From: Holophaga sp.
GTDB lineage: Bacteria; Acidobacteriota; Holophagae; Holophagales; Holophagaceae
DNA: 10,650 nt
Direction of reading: 5' to 3'
Assembly (NCBI GenBank): GCA_030691225.1
Contig: JAUYES010000184.1
Span: 1-10,650 of the forward strand
The notes beneath the pieces were generated by a model. The model made no database searches. It saw only the letters and a program-made list of their open reading frames with translations, and was not told where the DNA came from. The position numbers and the translations under genes were made by a program. This document shows, piece by piece, positions 1 to 6,360 of this stretch; position 1 is the stretch's first letter; every line of letters begins with the position of its first letter.

Positions 1-1
1 G

Positions 2-355
2 TTCGGTGAAGAAATGGCACTCCCCGAACAGTTAAAGGCCGTGCAAACCCTCATGGAACAAGGCGATCCGGCGGCTCAGGAAATCTTTGAGACCATCGGC
101 ATCTACCTTGGCTATGCGGTGCCCTGGTACGAAGAATTCTATGAGTTGAATCATTTGATGATCCTGGGCCGGGTCACATCGGGAGCCGGTGGGGAGTTGA
201 TCCTCAGCAAGGCCAAGGCCATCCTGGCAGCCGAATTCCCCGAACTGGCCCAGCGCATTTCGATCTTCCTGCCCGACGAAAAGAGTCGCCGCGTTGGACA
301 AGCCGTGGCGGCTGCGAGTCTGCCTCGTCTCGCTACGAAAGGGGAATCCCAGTGA
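2..355 (+). CDS. ROK-family sugar kinase-like protein, C-terminal part (5' end outside window)
   Basis: The frame is already open at the first base and runs to a TGA at 353-355, so this is the last ~117 residues of a longer gene; the ATG at 14 is internal. The segment has the look of the C-terminal lobe of ROK (repressor/ORF/kinase) proteins: the stretch HLMILGRVTSGAGGELIL matches the late beta-strand plus glycine turn where these proteins contact nucleotide, and DEKSRRVGQAVAAASLP is a typical ROK ending. The nucleotide-binding N-terminus, catalytic Asp and zinc site lie upstream, so kinase activity cannot be judged. The stop overlaps the GTG start of the PIG-L deacetylase (GTGA), which implies translational coupling. 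By inference it phosphorylates or senses the sugar that the deacetylase acts on. Substrate is unknown. Confidence 0.75.
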   Translation, partial: FGEEMALPEQLKAVQTLMEQGDPAAQEIFETIGIYLGYAVPWYEEFYELNHLMILGRVTSGAGGELILSKAKAILAAEFPELAQRISIFLPDEKSRRVGQAVAAASLPRLATKGESQ

Positions 356-1212
356 GCCAGCCCTATCACGCCTTCGTGGCCGAATTTGCAGGTTTACTCG
401 CCAAGGGACGTCAGTTGCCACTGGGCGATGTGGCGCCTGCGATCTGTCCGCCCCTGCCGGAAACGGCTCCCTGGGCCTTGGTATTTTCGCCCCATCCCGA
501 TGACGAATCCATCATCGGTGCCTTGCCCTTGCGGTTGCGGCGGGAGGCGGGGTTTCGGGTCGCCGTGGTGGCGGTGACTCAGGGCAGCAAGGCCGAGCGT
601 CAGGCCGAGCGTCTGGAAGAAATGCGCGGTGCTTGTGGGTATCTGGGCTTCGAGCTGCTGACCACCGGCAACCATGGGCTCAGCGGCATCAGCCCCACCT
701 TCCGGCGCACCGATCCCCTCGCCTGGAAGGAATCGGTACACGTCGCAGCTCGAATTATCAAAGAATGCAGACCGCGCGTCATCGTGGTTCCCCATGAACT
801 CGATGGGCACAGCACGCATCAAGGAACGCACTTGTTGGTAATGGATGCCCTGCGCGAGCTGGGCCCCGACTTCGCCTGCCATGTGGTGCTGGCCGAGTAC
901 TGGGCGGCCTTGACTGCCCCGAATCTCATGGTCGAATCCACTCCCGCCGAAGTCGCCGATCTCATGACCGCCATTTCCTTTCACAAGGGGGAAGTGGCGC
1001 GCAATCCTTACCATGTGCTGCTGCCCTCCTGGATGTCGGATAACGTGCGGCGGGGCAGTGAATTGGTGGGCGGACTGGGCGGTGTGGGCGTCGATTTTAC
1101 CTTCGCTACCCTGTACCGCATTGCCTGGTGGGATGGGCAAGAGCTAGTGGCTCCCCTTCATGGCAGCGGAAGCCTAGCCGCCGGGGGCGATATGGCAGCC
1201 CTGGTGGGTTAG
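352..1212 (+). CDS. PIG-L (LmbE-like) family zinc-dependent N-deacetylase
   Basis: A 286-residue protein of the PIG-L/LmbE fold, whose known members (MshB, BshB, PIG-L) remove the N-acetyl group from GlcNAc-type sugars. The first metal/catalytic motif is HPDDE at residues 48-52, following a short beta-strand (WALVFS). The second is the His-rich stretch at 148-160 (H148, H153, H156, H160), where the family carries its third zinc ligand. No signal peptide or membrane segment is visible, so it should act in the cytoplasm. The GTG start at 352 is supported by the GTGA overlap with the upstream ROK gene and an AAAGGGG Shine-Dalgarno about 7 nt before it. Its place between two ROK genes suggests it deacetylates an imported N-acetylated sugar, glycoside or sugar phosphate during catabolism rather than making mycothiol, bacillithiol or GPI. 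The exact substrate is not evident. Confidence 0.88.
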   Translation: MSQPYHAFVAEFAGLLAKGRQLPLGDVAPAICPPLPETAPWALVFSPHPDDESIIGALPLRLRREAGFRVAVVAVTQGSKAERQAERLEEMRGACGYLGFELLTTGNHGLSGISPTFRRTDPLAWKESVHVAARIIKECRPRVIVVPHELDGHSTHQGTHLLVMDALRELGPDFACHVVLAEYWAALTAPNLMVESTPAEVADLMTAISFHKGEVARNPYHVLLPSWMSDNVRRGSELVGGLGGVGVDFTFATLYRIAWWDGQELVAPLHGSGSLAAGGDMAALVG

Positions 1213-1243
1213 CAAAAGGCTCAAATCGGATATTGTTAAGGAC

Positions 1244-2506
1244 ATGATGAAAAAAGCGAAAAAAGAGCTGCCCGACTACATTCGTGGGCGGATCAGTTTG
1301 GATGAGTTGTTGGCCTCCCGCCGAGTGCTGCAGCACCTATACGAACAGGGCCTCATGACCCAAGGAGAAGTCAGTGCGGCCTTGAGTCTCTCCCAGGGCA
1401 CCTGCAACCTCCATTTTCAAAGGCTGGAATACGATGGCCTGCTAAGGTCGGTGCGTCTGCAATCCGCCGTGCGTGGCCCCGGAAGGCCCACCTATCACTG
1501 GGAAGTGGCGCGCGAAAAAAACGCCACATTGGGACTGGTGTTCGATCCGCCCTATGTTTTTGTTCAACTCGAAGACTTTGCTGCAACCCCTCTGCTTACC
1601 CTGAGCGCCAGCCTGCTTTCTTGCCGACGCCGCGTAATAATTGCCGAAAAGGTTTGCGCACTCGTGGAAAAGGCAACCGAGGAAGCGCAGGCTCGTCGCT
1701 TGATTCTGCGCCATGGCTTTGCTGCTCTTCCGGGCGTGTTGGACCCCGCCACAGGTGCCGTAAAACGAGCCGTAAACTTTCCCACGCTGGAAGGACTGGA
1801 TGTCTCGGCCTTAATGCAGACCCATTTCAAGGTGCCCACCCTCGCCAATTCCCTGGGCATGGCTTACTACTACGGCGAAGCCGCCGAGATTCCCGCCAGC
1901 ACCACCGCCATGGTTATTTACTGGGATCTCGGTCTGGGCTTTGCCTTCGGGCGTGATCGTCAACTCCTGACCGTTCATGGGGGCGATGAAGGCGGGCGCA
2001 CCATCTCCGAATTGGGCCATATCAGCATCGATGCCAATGGCCCTCGCTGCCATTGCGGCGAACAAGGTTGTATCGAAGCCTACGCCGGAGGCTGGGTGCT
2101 GCTGCAACAGTTCGCCAAGGACAACGTGGCCTCCCTTGAAGACTTGGTGGCTCTGGCCGCATCTGGGCATGCGGGCTTTCAAAGCACCCTGCGCGAAATC
2201 GCCCATCTGCTAGGCCGCCATCTGGCAGGTACGATCCAGATGTTCGGGGTCACCGAAGTGCGCATCACCGGCCCTTTGGCTCCCCTCTTTAACTATGGCC
2301 AGAGCGAATTTTTGGCTGGCCTTTCCGGCATCATTGGTCCCCAGCGAGCCTCCAGTATCCAGGTGCAGGTCAGCATCGATTCCAAGACAAGGCTCTTGGC
2401 TGGCGCCAACCGTGCCGCCCGACGAGCCTATCTTTACCCCGATGAATTCAAACGGCTTTCCGGGCTTTCCATTACCTTGCAAGGTCAGCGCCTAGCGGGA
2501 AGGTGA
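1244..2506 (+). CDS. ROK-family transcriptional regulator (HTH + degenerate ROK domain)
   Basis: 420 residues, the usual size of NagC/Mlc/XylR-type regulators. An N-terminal winged helix-turn-helix (about residues 22-86) is followed by a ROK sugar-binding domain. The ROK zinc signature is intact: H259, C269, C271 and C276 in the H-x9-C-x-C-x4-C spacing, continuing into the usual ...IEAYAGG. Kinase residues look lost. The DxGGT phosphate loop is replaced by DPPYVF near 101-106, and at the ENDAN catalytic motif the sequence reads PTLAN (198-202), with Leu200 where the Asp should be. It is therefore probably a sugar-responsive DNA-binding protein without kinase activity. It lies 31 bp after the deacetylase gene and likely controls that operon. 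AAGGA (1238-1242) is 1 nt from the ATG at 1244 and 4 nt from the ATG at 1247, so the start may be one codon later. Confidence 0.88.
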   Translation: MMKKAKKELPDYIRGRISLDELLASRRVLQHLYEQGLMTQGEVSAALSLSQGTCNLHFQRLEYDGLLRSVRLQSAVRGPGRPTYHWEVAREKNATLGLVFDPPYVFVQLEDFAATPLLTLSASLLSCRRRVIIAEKVCALVEKATEEAQARRLILRHGFAALPGVLDPATGAVKRAVNFPTLEGLDVSALMQTHFKVPTLANSLGMAYYYGEAAEIPASTTAMVIYWDLGLGFAFGRDRQLLTVHGGDEGGRTISELGHISIDANGPRCHCGEQGCIEAYAGGWVLLQQFAKDNVASLEDLVALAASGHAGFQSTLREIAHLLGRHLAGTIQMFGVTEVRITGPLAPLFNYGQSEFLAGLSGIIGPQRASSIQVQVSIDSKTRLLAGANRAARRAYLYPDEFKRLSGLSITLQGQRLAGR

Positions 2507-2560
2507 ACACCAAGGCTTAGCATTTCCAGGTCTGTGGTTCCATTTCATTAGAAAAGATGA

Positions 2561-2760
2561 AACGCCAAGACGCCAAGACGCCAAGGCTCCAAGAAAAACC
2601 AATTACACCGACGTGGACGGTCGCCGGATCCCGCTTTGCGGGAACTCCGCTCCCAAAAAGGCGAACTTCCGGCCGAAAATGCGACAAGGCGACCCTTGGG
2701 AGGATTCACTGCTCCAGCTTTTCTTGGCGAAGGCGCGTAGCGCCGCTTGGCGACTTGGCG
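2561..2760. repeat. GCCAAG inverted-array repeat element (about 200 bp)
   Basis: The left edge is a tandem of an 8-bp unit: CGCCAAGA at 2563-2570 and 2571-2578, CGCCAAGG at 2579-2586 and CTCCAAGA at 2587-2594, followed by an A-run. The right edge carries the same unit inverted: TCTTGGCG at 2722-2729, GCTTGGCG at 2745-2752 and ACTTGGCG at 2753-2760, interrupted by a small palindrome GGCGC-GTA-GCGCC (2732-2744). Inside is a perfect hairpin TCCCGC-TTT-GCGGGA (2629-2643). Just outside the right end is another, TTTCCG-GCCAAG-CGGAAA (2771-2788). Open frames exist on both strands but have no ribosome binding site, low complexity and translations dictated by the repeat, so I do not call them genes. 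Dispersed CGCCAAG-type repeats occur in various bacterial genomes (my recollection, not checked here). No transposase or target duplication is visible. It may be a MITE/REP-like element or an RNA fold. Confidence 0.65.
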
Positions 2761-2815
2761 GTATATCGATTTTCCGGCCAAGCGGAAATCTAGCAAAGCC
2801 AAACGTGGAAACAGG

Positions 2816-2936
2816 ATAGGCACCCTAGGCCGGTGTGAGTTCCAAGGCATTTTTTAGGTTCTTATCTTTTTGAACGCAAAACCGTAAAATGCCGATCCAA
2901 GTTGACGTCAGTTCCGCTCCCAGGCAGGCTCATTAA
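2816..2936. other. Intergenic stretch upstream of the thr leader, probable promoter region
   Basis: No gene or repeat is visible here. It must contain the promoter of the aspartokinase leader unless transcription comes through from upstream. TAAAAT at 2885-2890 is the closest match to a -10 box, and TTGACG at 2902-2907 to a -35 box, but neither has a convincing partner at 16-18 bp. I therefore do not call a specific promoter. Confidence 0.3.
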
Positions 2937-3044
2937 ATGGCCGTTCCCTTTTCTACCACCTGCATCGTCTTCAACCTTGAAGCCAGGAACGGTTTTTTGA
3001 TGCCCATGATTATGACAACTAACCTGCCTCCGGGCTTGGCGTAG
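2937..3044 (+). CDS. Putative leader peptide of the aspartokinase-homoserine dehydrogenase gene
   Basis: A short frame ends at TAG 3042-3044, 60 nt before the ATG of the large enzyme. From the ATG at 2937 it gives 35 residues; from the ATG at 3000 it gives 14, MPMIMTTNLPPGLA. The short form begins with Met, Ile, Met, Thr, Thr in codons 3-7, and the long form adds a Thr-Thr pair and an Ile earlier. Thr, Met and Ile are the end products of the pathway the downstream enzyme feeds, as in the thrL leader of enterobacteria, which is rich in Thr and Ile codons. Start support is modest: AGGA at 2985-2988 lies 11 nt before 3000 (8 nt before a TTG at 2997), and AGG at 2926-2928 lies 8 nt before 2937. 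Together with the terminator hairpin that follows, this suggests ribosome-mediated attenuation. Translation of the frame is inferred. Confidence 0.45.
   Translation: MAVPFSTTCIVFNLEARNGFLMPMIMTTNLPPGLA
2939..2998 (+). promoter_or_regulatory. Structured leader: long-range stem followed by a T-run
   Basis: CCGTTCC (2941-2947) pairs perfectly with GGAACGG (2986-2992), with two further G-U pairs outside. Within the 38-nt loop sits a smaller hairpin CTTCA-ACCT-TGAAG (2969-2982). Six T residues follow immediately (2993-2998). It could be a first pause or termination site, or a sequence that switches pairing with downstream leader RNA. It overlaps the long form of the putative leader peptide. Confidence 0.35.
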
Positions 3045-3063
3045 TCGCACTCAACGACCTCAC

Positions 3064-3094
3064 CGGCCCCGCCCCTGCGGGGCCGATTTGTTTC
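3064..3094 (+). terminator. Intrinsic terminator / attenuator hairpin in the 5' leader of the aspartokinase gene
   Basis: A perfect 9-bp GC-rich stem, CGGCCCCGC (3064-3072) with GCGGGGCCG (3077-3085) around a CCCT loop, is followed by the T-rich ATTTGTTT (3086-3093). The tract runs directly into the Shine-Dalgarno AGGAG (3095-3099) of the next gene. There is no room for a promoter between hairpin and start codon, so RNA polymerase must read through it to express the enzyme. That makes it an attenuator rather than the end of an upstream unit. No complementary antiterminator segment is obvious by eye. Confidence 0.7.
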
Positions 3095-3104
3095 AGGAGC
3101 TCAC

Positions 3105-5555
3105 ATGGAACGGAAACCATGGCGCGTGTTGAAATTCGGCGGCACTTCGGTGGCCACCGCCGAGCGGCTCCAGGCCGTGGCGCAGCTTGCCCAAACGGCG
3201 CTCATGGGGCGGCGGGTTTGCATCGTTGTCAGCGCCCTGGCGGGGATCACCAACGGGCTGCAAACGGCGACGGTGGCCTGTGCCAAAGGGGAAGATCCCA
3301 CTGCCAGCGTGGCAGCCTTCGCAGAGCACCATCGCACCATGGCTCGGGAACTTGGGCTTGCGGAAGGCGTGATTGCTCAGCTCGAAACGTTGGAGGCCGA
3401 ACTTGCGCGCCTGCTCGGTGGTGTCAAGCTGCTCAAGGAATGTAGCCCCACGATCTCGGCTCAGGTGCTCAGTCTGGGGGAACGCGCAAGTGCCGCGCTC
3501 ATGGAGAATGTCCTCGTCAACGTCGGCGTGGCGGTCCGCTCCTTGGATCCTCGGGAATGGATTCCCGCCGAAGGTGATCCGCTGGAAGGCCGCGTGCGCC
3601 TGGATGCCCTTTGCGCAGGCTTTCAGGACTTGAAAACGGAAGAGGATCGGCTGCTGTTGCTCCCGGGCTTTTTTGCGGGGGACGGGGAAGGCCGTGTGCT
3701 GCTGCTGGGGCGCGGGGGCTCCGATTACTCCGCTGCGCTGGTGGCCATGGGGCTTCGCGCCGCGGAATTGGAGATCTGGACCGATGTTGACGGCATCTAC
3801 AGCGCTGATCCCCGGCTGGTTCCCGAGGCTTTTCCCCTGACTGAAATGAGCTACGAGGAGGCCATGGAATTGGCGCATTTCGGCGCCAAAGTGCTGCACC
3901 CAAAAACCCTCGCCCCGGTGCGCACCGCAGGCATTCCGGTTTGGGTGCGCGATAGTTTTCATCCCGAGCGGCTAGGCACGTGCGTGGGGTCTGCGGCGGC
4001 ACCACCGGCCTCCGGCGTGCGTGGACTTTCCTGGATGCCGGGCCTGGCCTTGTTGAATCTTTCGGGCTCCGGCATGCCGGGCGTACCGGGCGTGGCAGCG
4101 CGGGCCTTCGCGGCTTTGGCCCAGGCTCAAATCAACGTGCTGCTGATTACCCAAGGCAGCAGCGAAGTTTCCATCTGCATCGCCGTGCGCGAAGCCGATG
4201 GATTGCGAGCCACCGAAGCGTTGCGCGATACCTTTCGGGCGGAACGGGTGGCTGGGTTGGTGGATGGTGTGGAACTGCGGGGCGGGCTCGGCGTGTTGAG
4301 CGTGGTGGGCGATGGCATGCACACCCGCGTGGGCATGGCCGCGATGTTTACGGGCGGACTGGCCGATGCGGGATGCAACATCATTGCCATGGCCCAGGGT
4401 GGCAGTGAACGCAGTATCTCGGTGGTCATCGAAAGCGAAGACGGTCCTAAGGCCTTGCGCTCGGCCCATCGCCGCTGTTTGGGCACCCGCGAATGCATGG
4501 AATTGCATCTCATGGGGCTGGGCACCGTGGGTGGTGCTCTGCTCGGCCTATTGGCGCGGCAGATTCCCGAATGGCGCGAGAAGGGCCTGGATATCCAACT
4601 GCGCACCGTGGCCAATTCGCGCCGCCAGTTGGAAGATTTCGCAGGCATGGACCCCCTGCAGGCCTCGGCCCGGTTGGCTGCGGAAGGCACTGCGCCGGAT
4701 CTGGATGCGCTGCTGCGCGGCATCAAGTCGCGTCGGCCTGAGCTGGCGGTCTTCGTCGATTGCACTAGCAACGAGGCTCTTTCGAGCCGTTACCTGGATT
4801 GCTTTGAGGCTGGTTTACACGTAGTCACCGCCAACAAGAAAGCCAACTCGGCCTCCATGGCGGCGTGGCGGCAACTGCGCCAAGTGTCTAACTCCGCGTG
4901 GCGGCGCTTCCTTTACGAAACCAACGTGGGGGCGGGTTTGCCGGTCATCGATACGGTCAAGGGCTTACGGGCATCGGGTGATCGCATCCTGCGCTTCGAA
5001 GGCATCCTCTCGGGCACCCTCAGTTTCATTCTGGGGCGACTCGGCGAAGGCATCGCCCTTTCCCAGGCGGTGAAGGAGGCCATGGATCAAGGCTTTGCCG
5101 AGCCCGATCCCCGGGACGATCTCAGCGGTGCCGATGTGGCCCGCAAGGTGCTCATCCTGGCGCGGGAAATGGGCCTGGAACTGGAGCCCGAGCAGGTGCA
5201 ACTGGCCGGACTATTGCCTGCCGATTTCGATACCAGCGGCCCCCTGGATGCCTTCCTCGCACGCCTGCCGCAACTCGACGAGGCCTTCGGCAAACGAGTG
5301 GAGGCACTGAAGGCCCAAGGCCGCGTGCTGCGCTACCTGGGTTCTGTCGAACCCAGCGGTGCTCGCGCCGGGCTGCAGGAAGTGGAATTCAGCCATCCCT
5401 TGGCGGCCATTCAGGGTGGTGAAAACGCCTTGAGCTTTCTCACTGCCCACTATCAACCACGGCCCATGGTCATTCGCGGCTACGGCGCCGGTGCCGAAGT
5501 GACAGCGGCGGGTGTGTTATCGGATATCTTGCGGTTGGCATCGGGGATGCGGTGA
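3105..5555 (+). CDS. thrA: Bifunctional aspartate kinase / homoserine dehydrogenase (ThrA/MetL type)
   Basis: An 816-residue fused enzyme (E. coli ThrA is 820) that catalyses the first and third steps of the aspartate pathway: Asp to aspartyl phosphate, and aspartate semialdehyde to homoserine. The aspartokinase part (about 1-300) has KFGGTS at 10-15, LGERASA at 124-130, GRGGSDYSA at 202-210 and the TDVDGIYSADPR segment at 226-237. Two ACT-like regulatory repeats follow (about 315-390 and 395-460). The dehydrogenase part begins at about 466 with the Rossmann motif GLGTVGGALL (471-480). It continues with TANKKA (575-580), the YETNVGAGLP and GILSGTLSFI segments (604-613, 633-642) and EPDPRDDLSGADVARK (666-681), which holds the conserved Glu, Asp and Lys catalytic residues. 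The start is fixed by AGGAG 5 nt upstream. No thrB or thrC is adjacent. The ACT layout predicts feedback control, but threonine versus methionine specificity cannot be told; the symbol is by architecture. Confidence 0.95.
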   Translation: MERKPWRVLKFGGTSVATAERLQAVAQLAQTALMGRRVCIVVSALAGITNGLQTATVACAKGEDPTASVAAFAEHHRTMARELGLAEGVIAQLETLEAELARLLGGVKLLKECSPTISAQVLSLGERASAALMENVLVNVGVAVRSLDPREWIPAEGDPLEGRVRLDALCAGFQDLKTEEDRLLLLPGFFAGDGEGRVLLLGRGGSDYSAALVAMGLRAAELEIWTDVDGIYSADPRLVPEAFPLTEMSYEEAMELAHFGAKVLHPKTLAPVRTAGIPVWVRDSFHPERLGTCVGSAAAPPASGVRGLSWMPGLALLNLSGSGMPGVPGVAARAFAALAQAQINVLLITQGSSEVSICIAVREADGLRATEALRDTFRAERVAGLVDGVELRGGLGVLSVVGDGMHTRVGMAAMFTGGLADAGCNIIAMAQGGSERSISVVIESEDGPKALRSAHRRCLGTRECMELHLMGLGTVGGALLGLLARQIPEWREKGLDIQLRTVANSRRQLEDFAGMDPLQASARLAAEGTAPDLDALLRGIKSRRPELAVFVDCTSNEALSSRYLDCFEAGLHVVTANKKANSASMAAWRQLRQVSNSAWRRFLYETNVGAGLPVIDTVKGLRASGDRILRFEGILSGTLSFILGRLGEGIALSQAVKEAMDQGFAEPDPRDDLSGADVARKVLILAREMGLELEPEQVQLAGLLPADFDTSGPLDAFLARLPQLDEAFGKRVEALKAQGRVLRYLGSVEPSGARAGLQEVEFSHPLAAIQGGENALSFLTAHYQPRPMVIRGYGAGAEVTAAGVLSDILRLASGMR

Positions 5556-5602
5556 TACCTAGTTGTATTCAAAAAAGTGGAAACAGGTAGCGGGTCTTTC
5601 AT

Positions 5603-5631
5603 CGTGAGTTGAACGACAGACTTCACTCACG
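5603..5631. other. Inverted repeat between the converging thrA and higA ends
   Basis: CGTGAGT (5603-5609) and ACTCACG (5625-5631) form a 7-bp stem with a 15-nt loop, overlapping the higA stop codon. It lies where a bidirectional terminator would be expected between the convergent genes, but neither side has a proper T-run. Termination function is therefore doubtful. Confidence 0.25.
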
Positions 5632-5986
5632 CACTCTTCTTGATCAGACTTTCCGCAGGGATGCCAAAGGAGGCATGTAGATTCCGAATCATGGCTAGCG
5701 TGAGAGGGCGCGTCCGATTCAGAACCTCATATACGCGGTTCAATCGGCCAATGGCAGGTTCCAAATCCTTTGGACTAAGCCCGCGCTGCTCCATCACGAA
5801 CTTGATGGCTTCAATGGGATCGGGAAGGTCCATGGGGAAGCGGGTTCGCTCGTAGGCTTCAATAAGGGTCACGAGCACATCCAGACGATCTCCTTCCTGC
5901 GAATCCGCCGTGGCGGCCATAAGGGTTTCGATCTCGCGTAGGGTGGCGCGGTAGTCGGCTTCGGTGTGAATCGGTTTGATGTCCAT
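5627..5986 (-). CDS. higA: HigA-family antitoxin (COG5499 type)
   Basis: 119 residues. The C-terminal half (about 57-115) is a helix-turn-helix of the HigA type: LSPKDLEPAIG...YEVLNRTRPLTLAMIRNL...FGIPAESLI is characteristic of the COG5499 antitoxins. The N-terminal half carries the typical IHTEADYRATLREIE opening. The frame stays open upstream as far as 6157, but the ATG at 5986 has a good Shine-Dalgarno (AGGGAGA read on the minus strand, about 6 nt away) and lies 10 nt after the higB stop, so I place the start there. It should bind and neutralise HigB and repress the shared promoter, whose palindrome lies at 6300-6318. Toxin-first order is standard for hig loci. The gene is intact, with no missing family elements seen. 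Confidence 0.9.
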   Translation of the reverse strand: MDIKPIHTEADYRATLREIETLMAATADSQEGDRLDVLVTLIEAYERTRFPMDLPDPIEAIKFVMEQRGLSPKDLEPAIGRLNRVYEVLNRTRPLTLAMIRNLHASFGIPAESLIKKSA

Positions 5987-5996
5987 GGGTTTCTCC

Positions 5997-6290
5997 CTAG
6001 ATGGTTTGGGCGTCGATCTGGTCGTACTGGCGATGGGAACCGATGAACCTGATGTAGACCACACGGTAGGGGTAGTTGATCCAGGCGACGAGCCTATATT
6101 TGTTGCCTGCAATGTTAAAGACCACGCGCCCAGCTTGAAGGATGCTGGCGCTGCCAAAGTCGGCTTTCACGTCGGTAGGCGATTGCCAGTCCGCGTGTTT
6201 GACCTCTGCATGCCACGCCAGGAGCGGCTGCTTAGCGTCCAGGTGGCGAGCCCAGAATGTTTTCAATGTGGAAAGGGCGATCAACCTCAT
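5997..6290 (-). CDS. higB: HigB-family mRNA interferase toxin (COG4680 type)
   Basis: 97 residues with the features of the HigB RelE-superfamily ribonuclease: RVVFNIAGNKYRLV (55-68), then YRVVYIRFIGSHRQYDQID (75-93). The basic residues R55, K64, R66, R76, H86 and Y89 are in the places conserved in the family. Such toxins cut mRNA on translating ribosomes. It lies just upstream of higA on the same strand with a 10-nt gap and is complete, so the pair should be functional. The ATG at 6290 has no Shine-Dalgarno. A candidate -10 (TACCTT) ends only 5 nt before it, so the message may be leaderless or nearly so. Confidence 0.9.
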   Translation of the reverse strand: MRLIALSTLKTFWARHLDAKQPLLAWHAEVKHADWQSPTDVKADFGSASILQAGRVVFNIAGNKYRLVAWINYPYRVVYIRFIGSHRQYDQIDAQTI

Positions 6291-6295
6291 ACGGA

Positions 6296-6324
6296 AAGGT
6301 AGTCCCGATTTGGGACTAGGTCAA
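6296..6324 (-). promoter_or_regulatory. higBA promoter with embedded operator palindrome
   Basis: Read on the minus strand, TTGACC (6324-6319) and TACCTT (6301-6296) are separated by 17 bp. The spacer is almost filled by the perfect palindrome TAGTCCC-GATTT-GGGACTA (plus-strand 6300-6318). A third half-site, GTCCCAAA at 6333-6340, forms an 8-bp inverted repeat with TTTGGGAC at 6309-6316. This is the expected place for autorepression by HigA or the HigBA complex. The promoter is inferred from spacing and partial consensus; the palindrome is directly visible. Confidence 0.55.
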
Positions 6325-6327
6325 TAG

Positions 6328-6360
6328 AGCCTGTCCCAAACCATCCGAACAAATCTCAGG
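6328..6360. repeat. Imperfect direct repeat, copy 1 (antitoxin 3' flank)
   Basis: This stretch matches 7122-7155 with a few substitutions and one indel; CCATCCGAAC is identical in both. Each copy spans the stop codon and the sequence just beyond the 3' end of a COG3636-like antitoxin gene or gene fragment, which shows that flanking DNA was duplicated along with the coding end. Confidence 0.6.

Noticed and set aside
394..1140. Long minus-strand frame opposite the PIG-L gene, and similar long frames opposite thrA and the export gene
   Set aside because: They are antisense to genes with clear family motifs, have no domain signature and arise from codon bias.
2543..2562. Terminator after the ROK regulator (TTTCAT...ATGAAA)
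   Set aside because: A 6-bp AT-rich stem with no T-tract is too weak to support a terminator call.
2563..2594. CRISPR array suggested by the repeated GCCAAGA units
   Set aside because: The units are 8 bp and contiguous with no spacers, and there are no cas genes.
2557..2850. Open frames on both strands within the GCCAAG element (78, 68 and 100 codons)
   Set aside because: Their translations simply follow the repeat units and there is no ribosome binding site or recognisable domain, so they are by-products of the repeat.
2805..5587. Shared 11-mer GTGGAAACAGG at 2805-2815 and 5577-5587
   Set aside because: About a dozen exact 11-mer pairs are expected by chance in a window of this size, and the flanks do not match.
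5603..5631. Bidirectional intrinsic terminator between thrA and higA
   Set aside because: The stem is only 7 bp with a 15-nt loop and no T-run on either side; it is kept only as a low-confidence inverted repeat.
5987..6157. N-terminal extension of HigA to 6157
   Set aside because: It overlaps higB in another frame, has no family similarity, and the ATG at 5986 has a good ribosome binding site.
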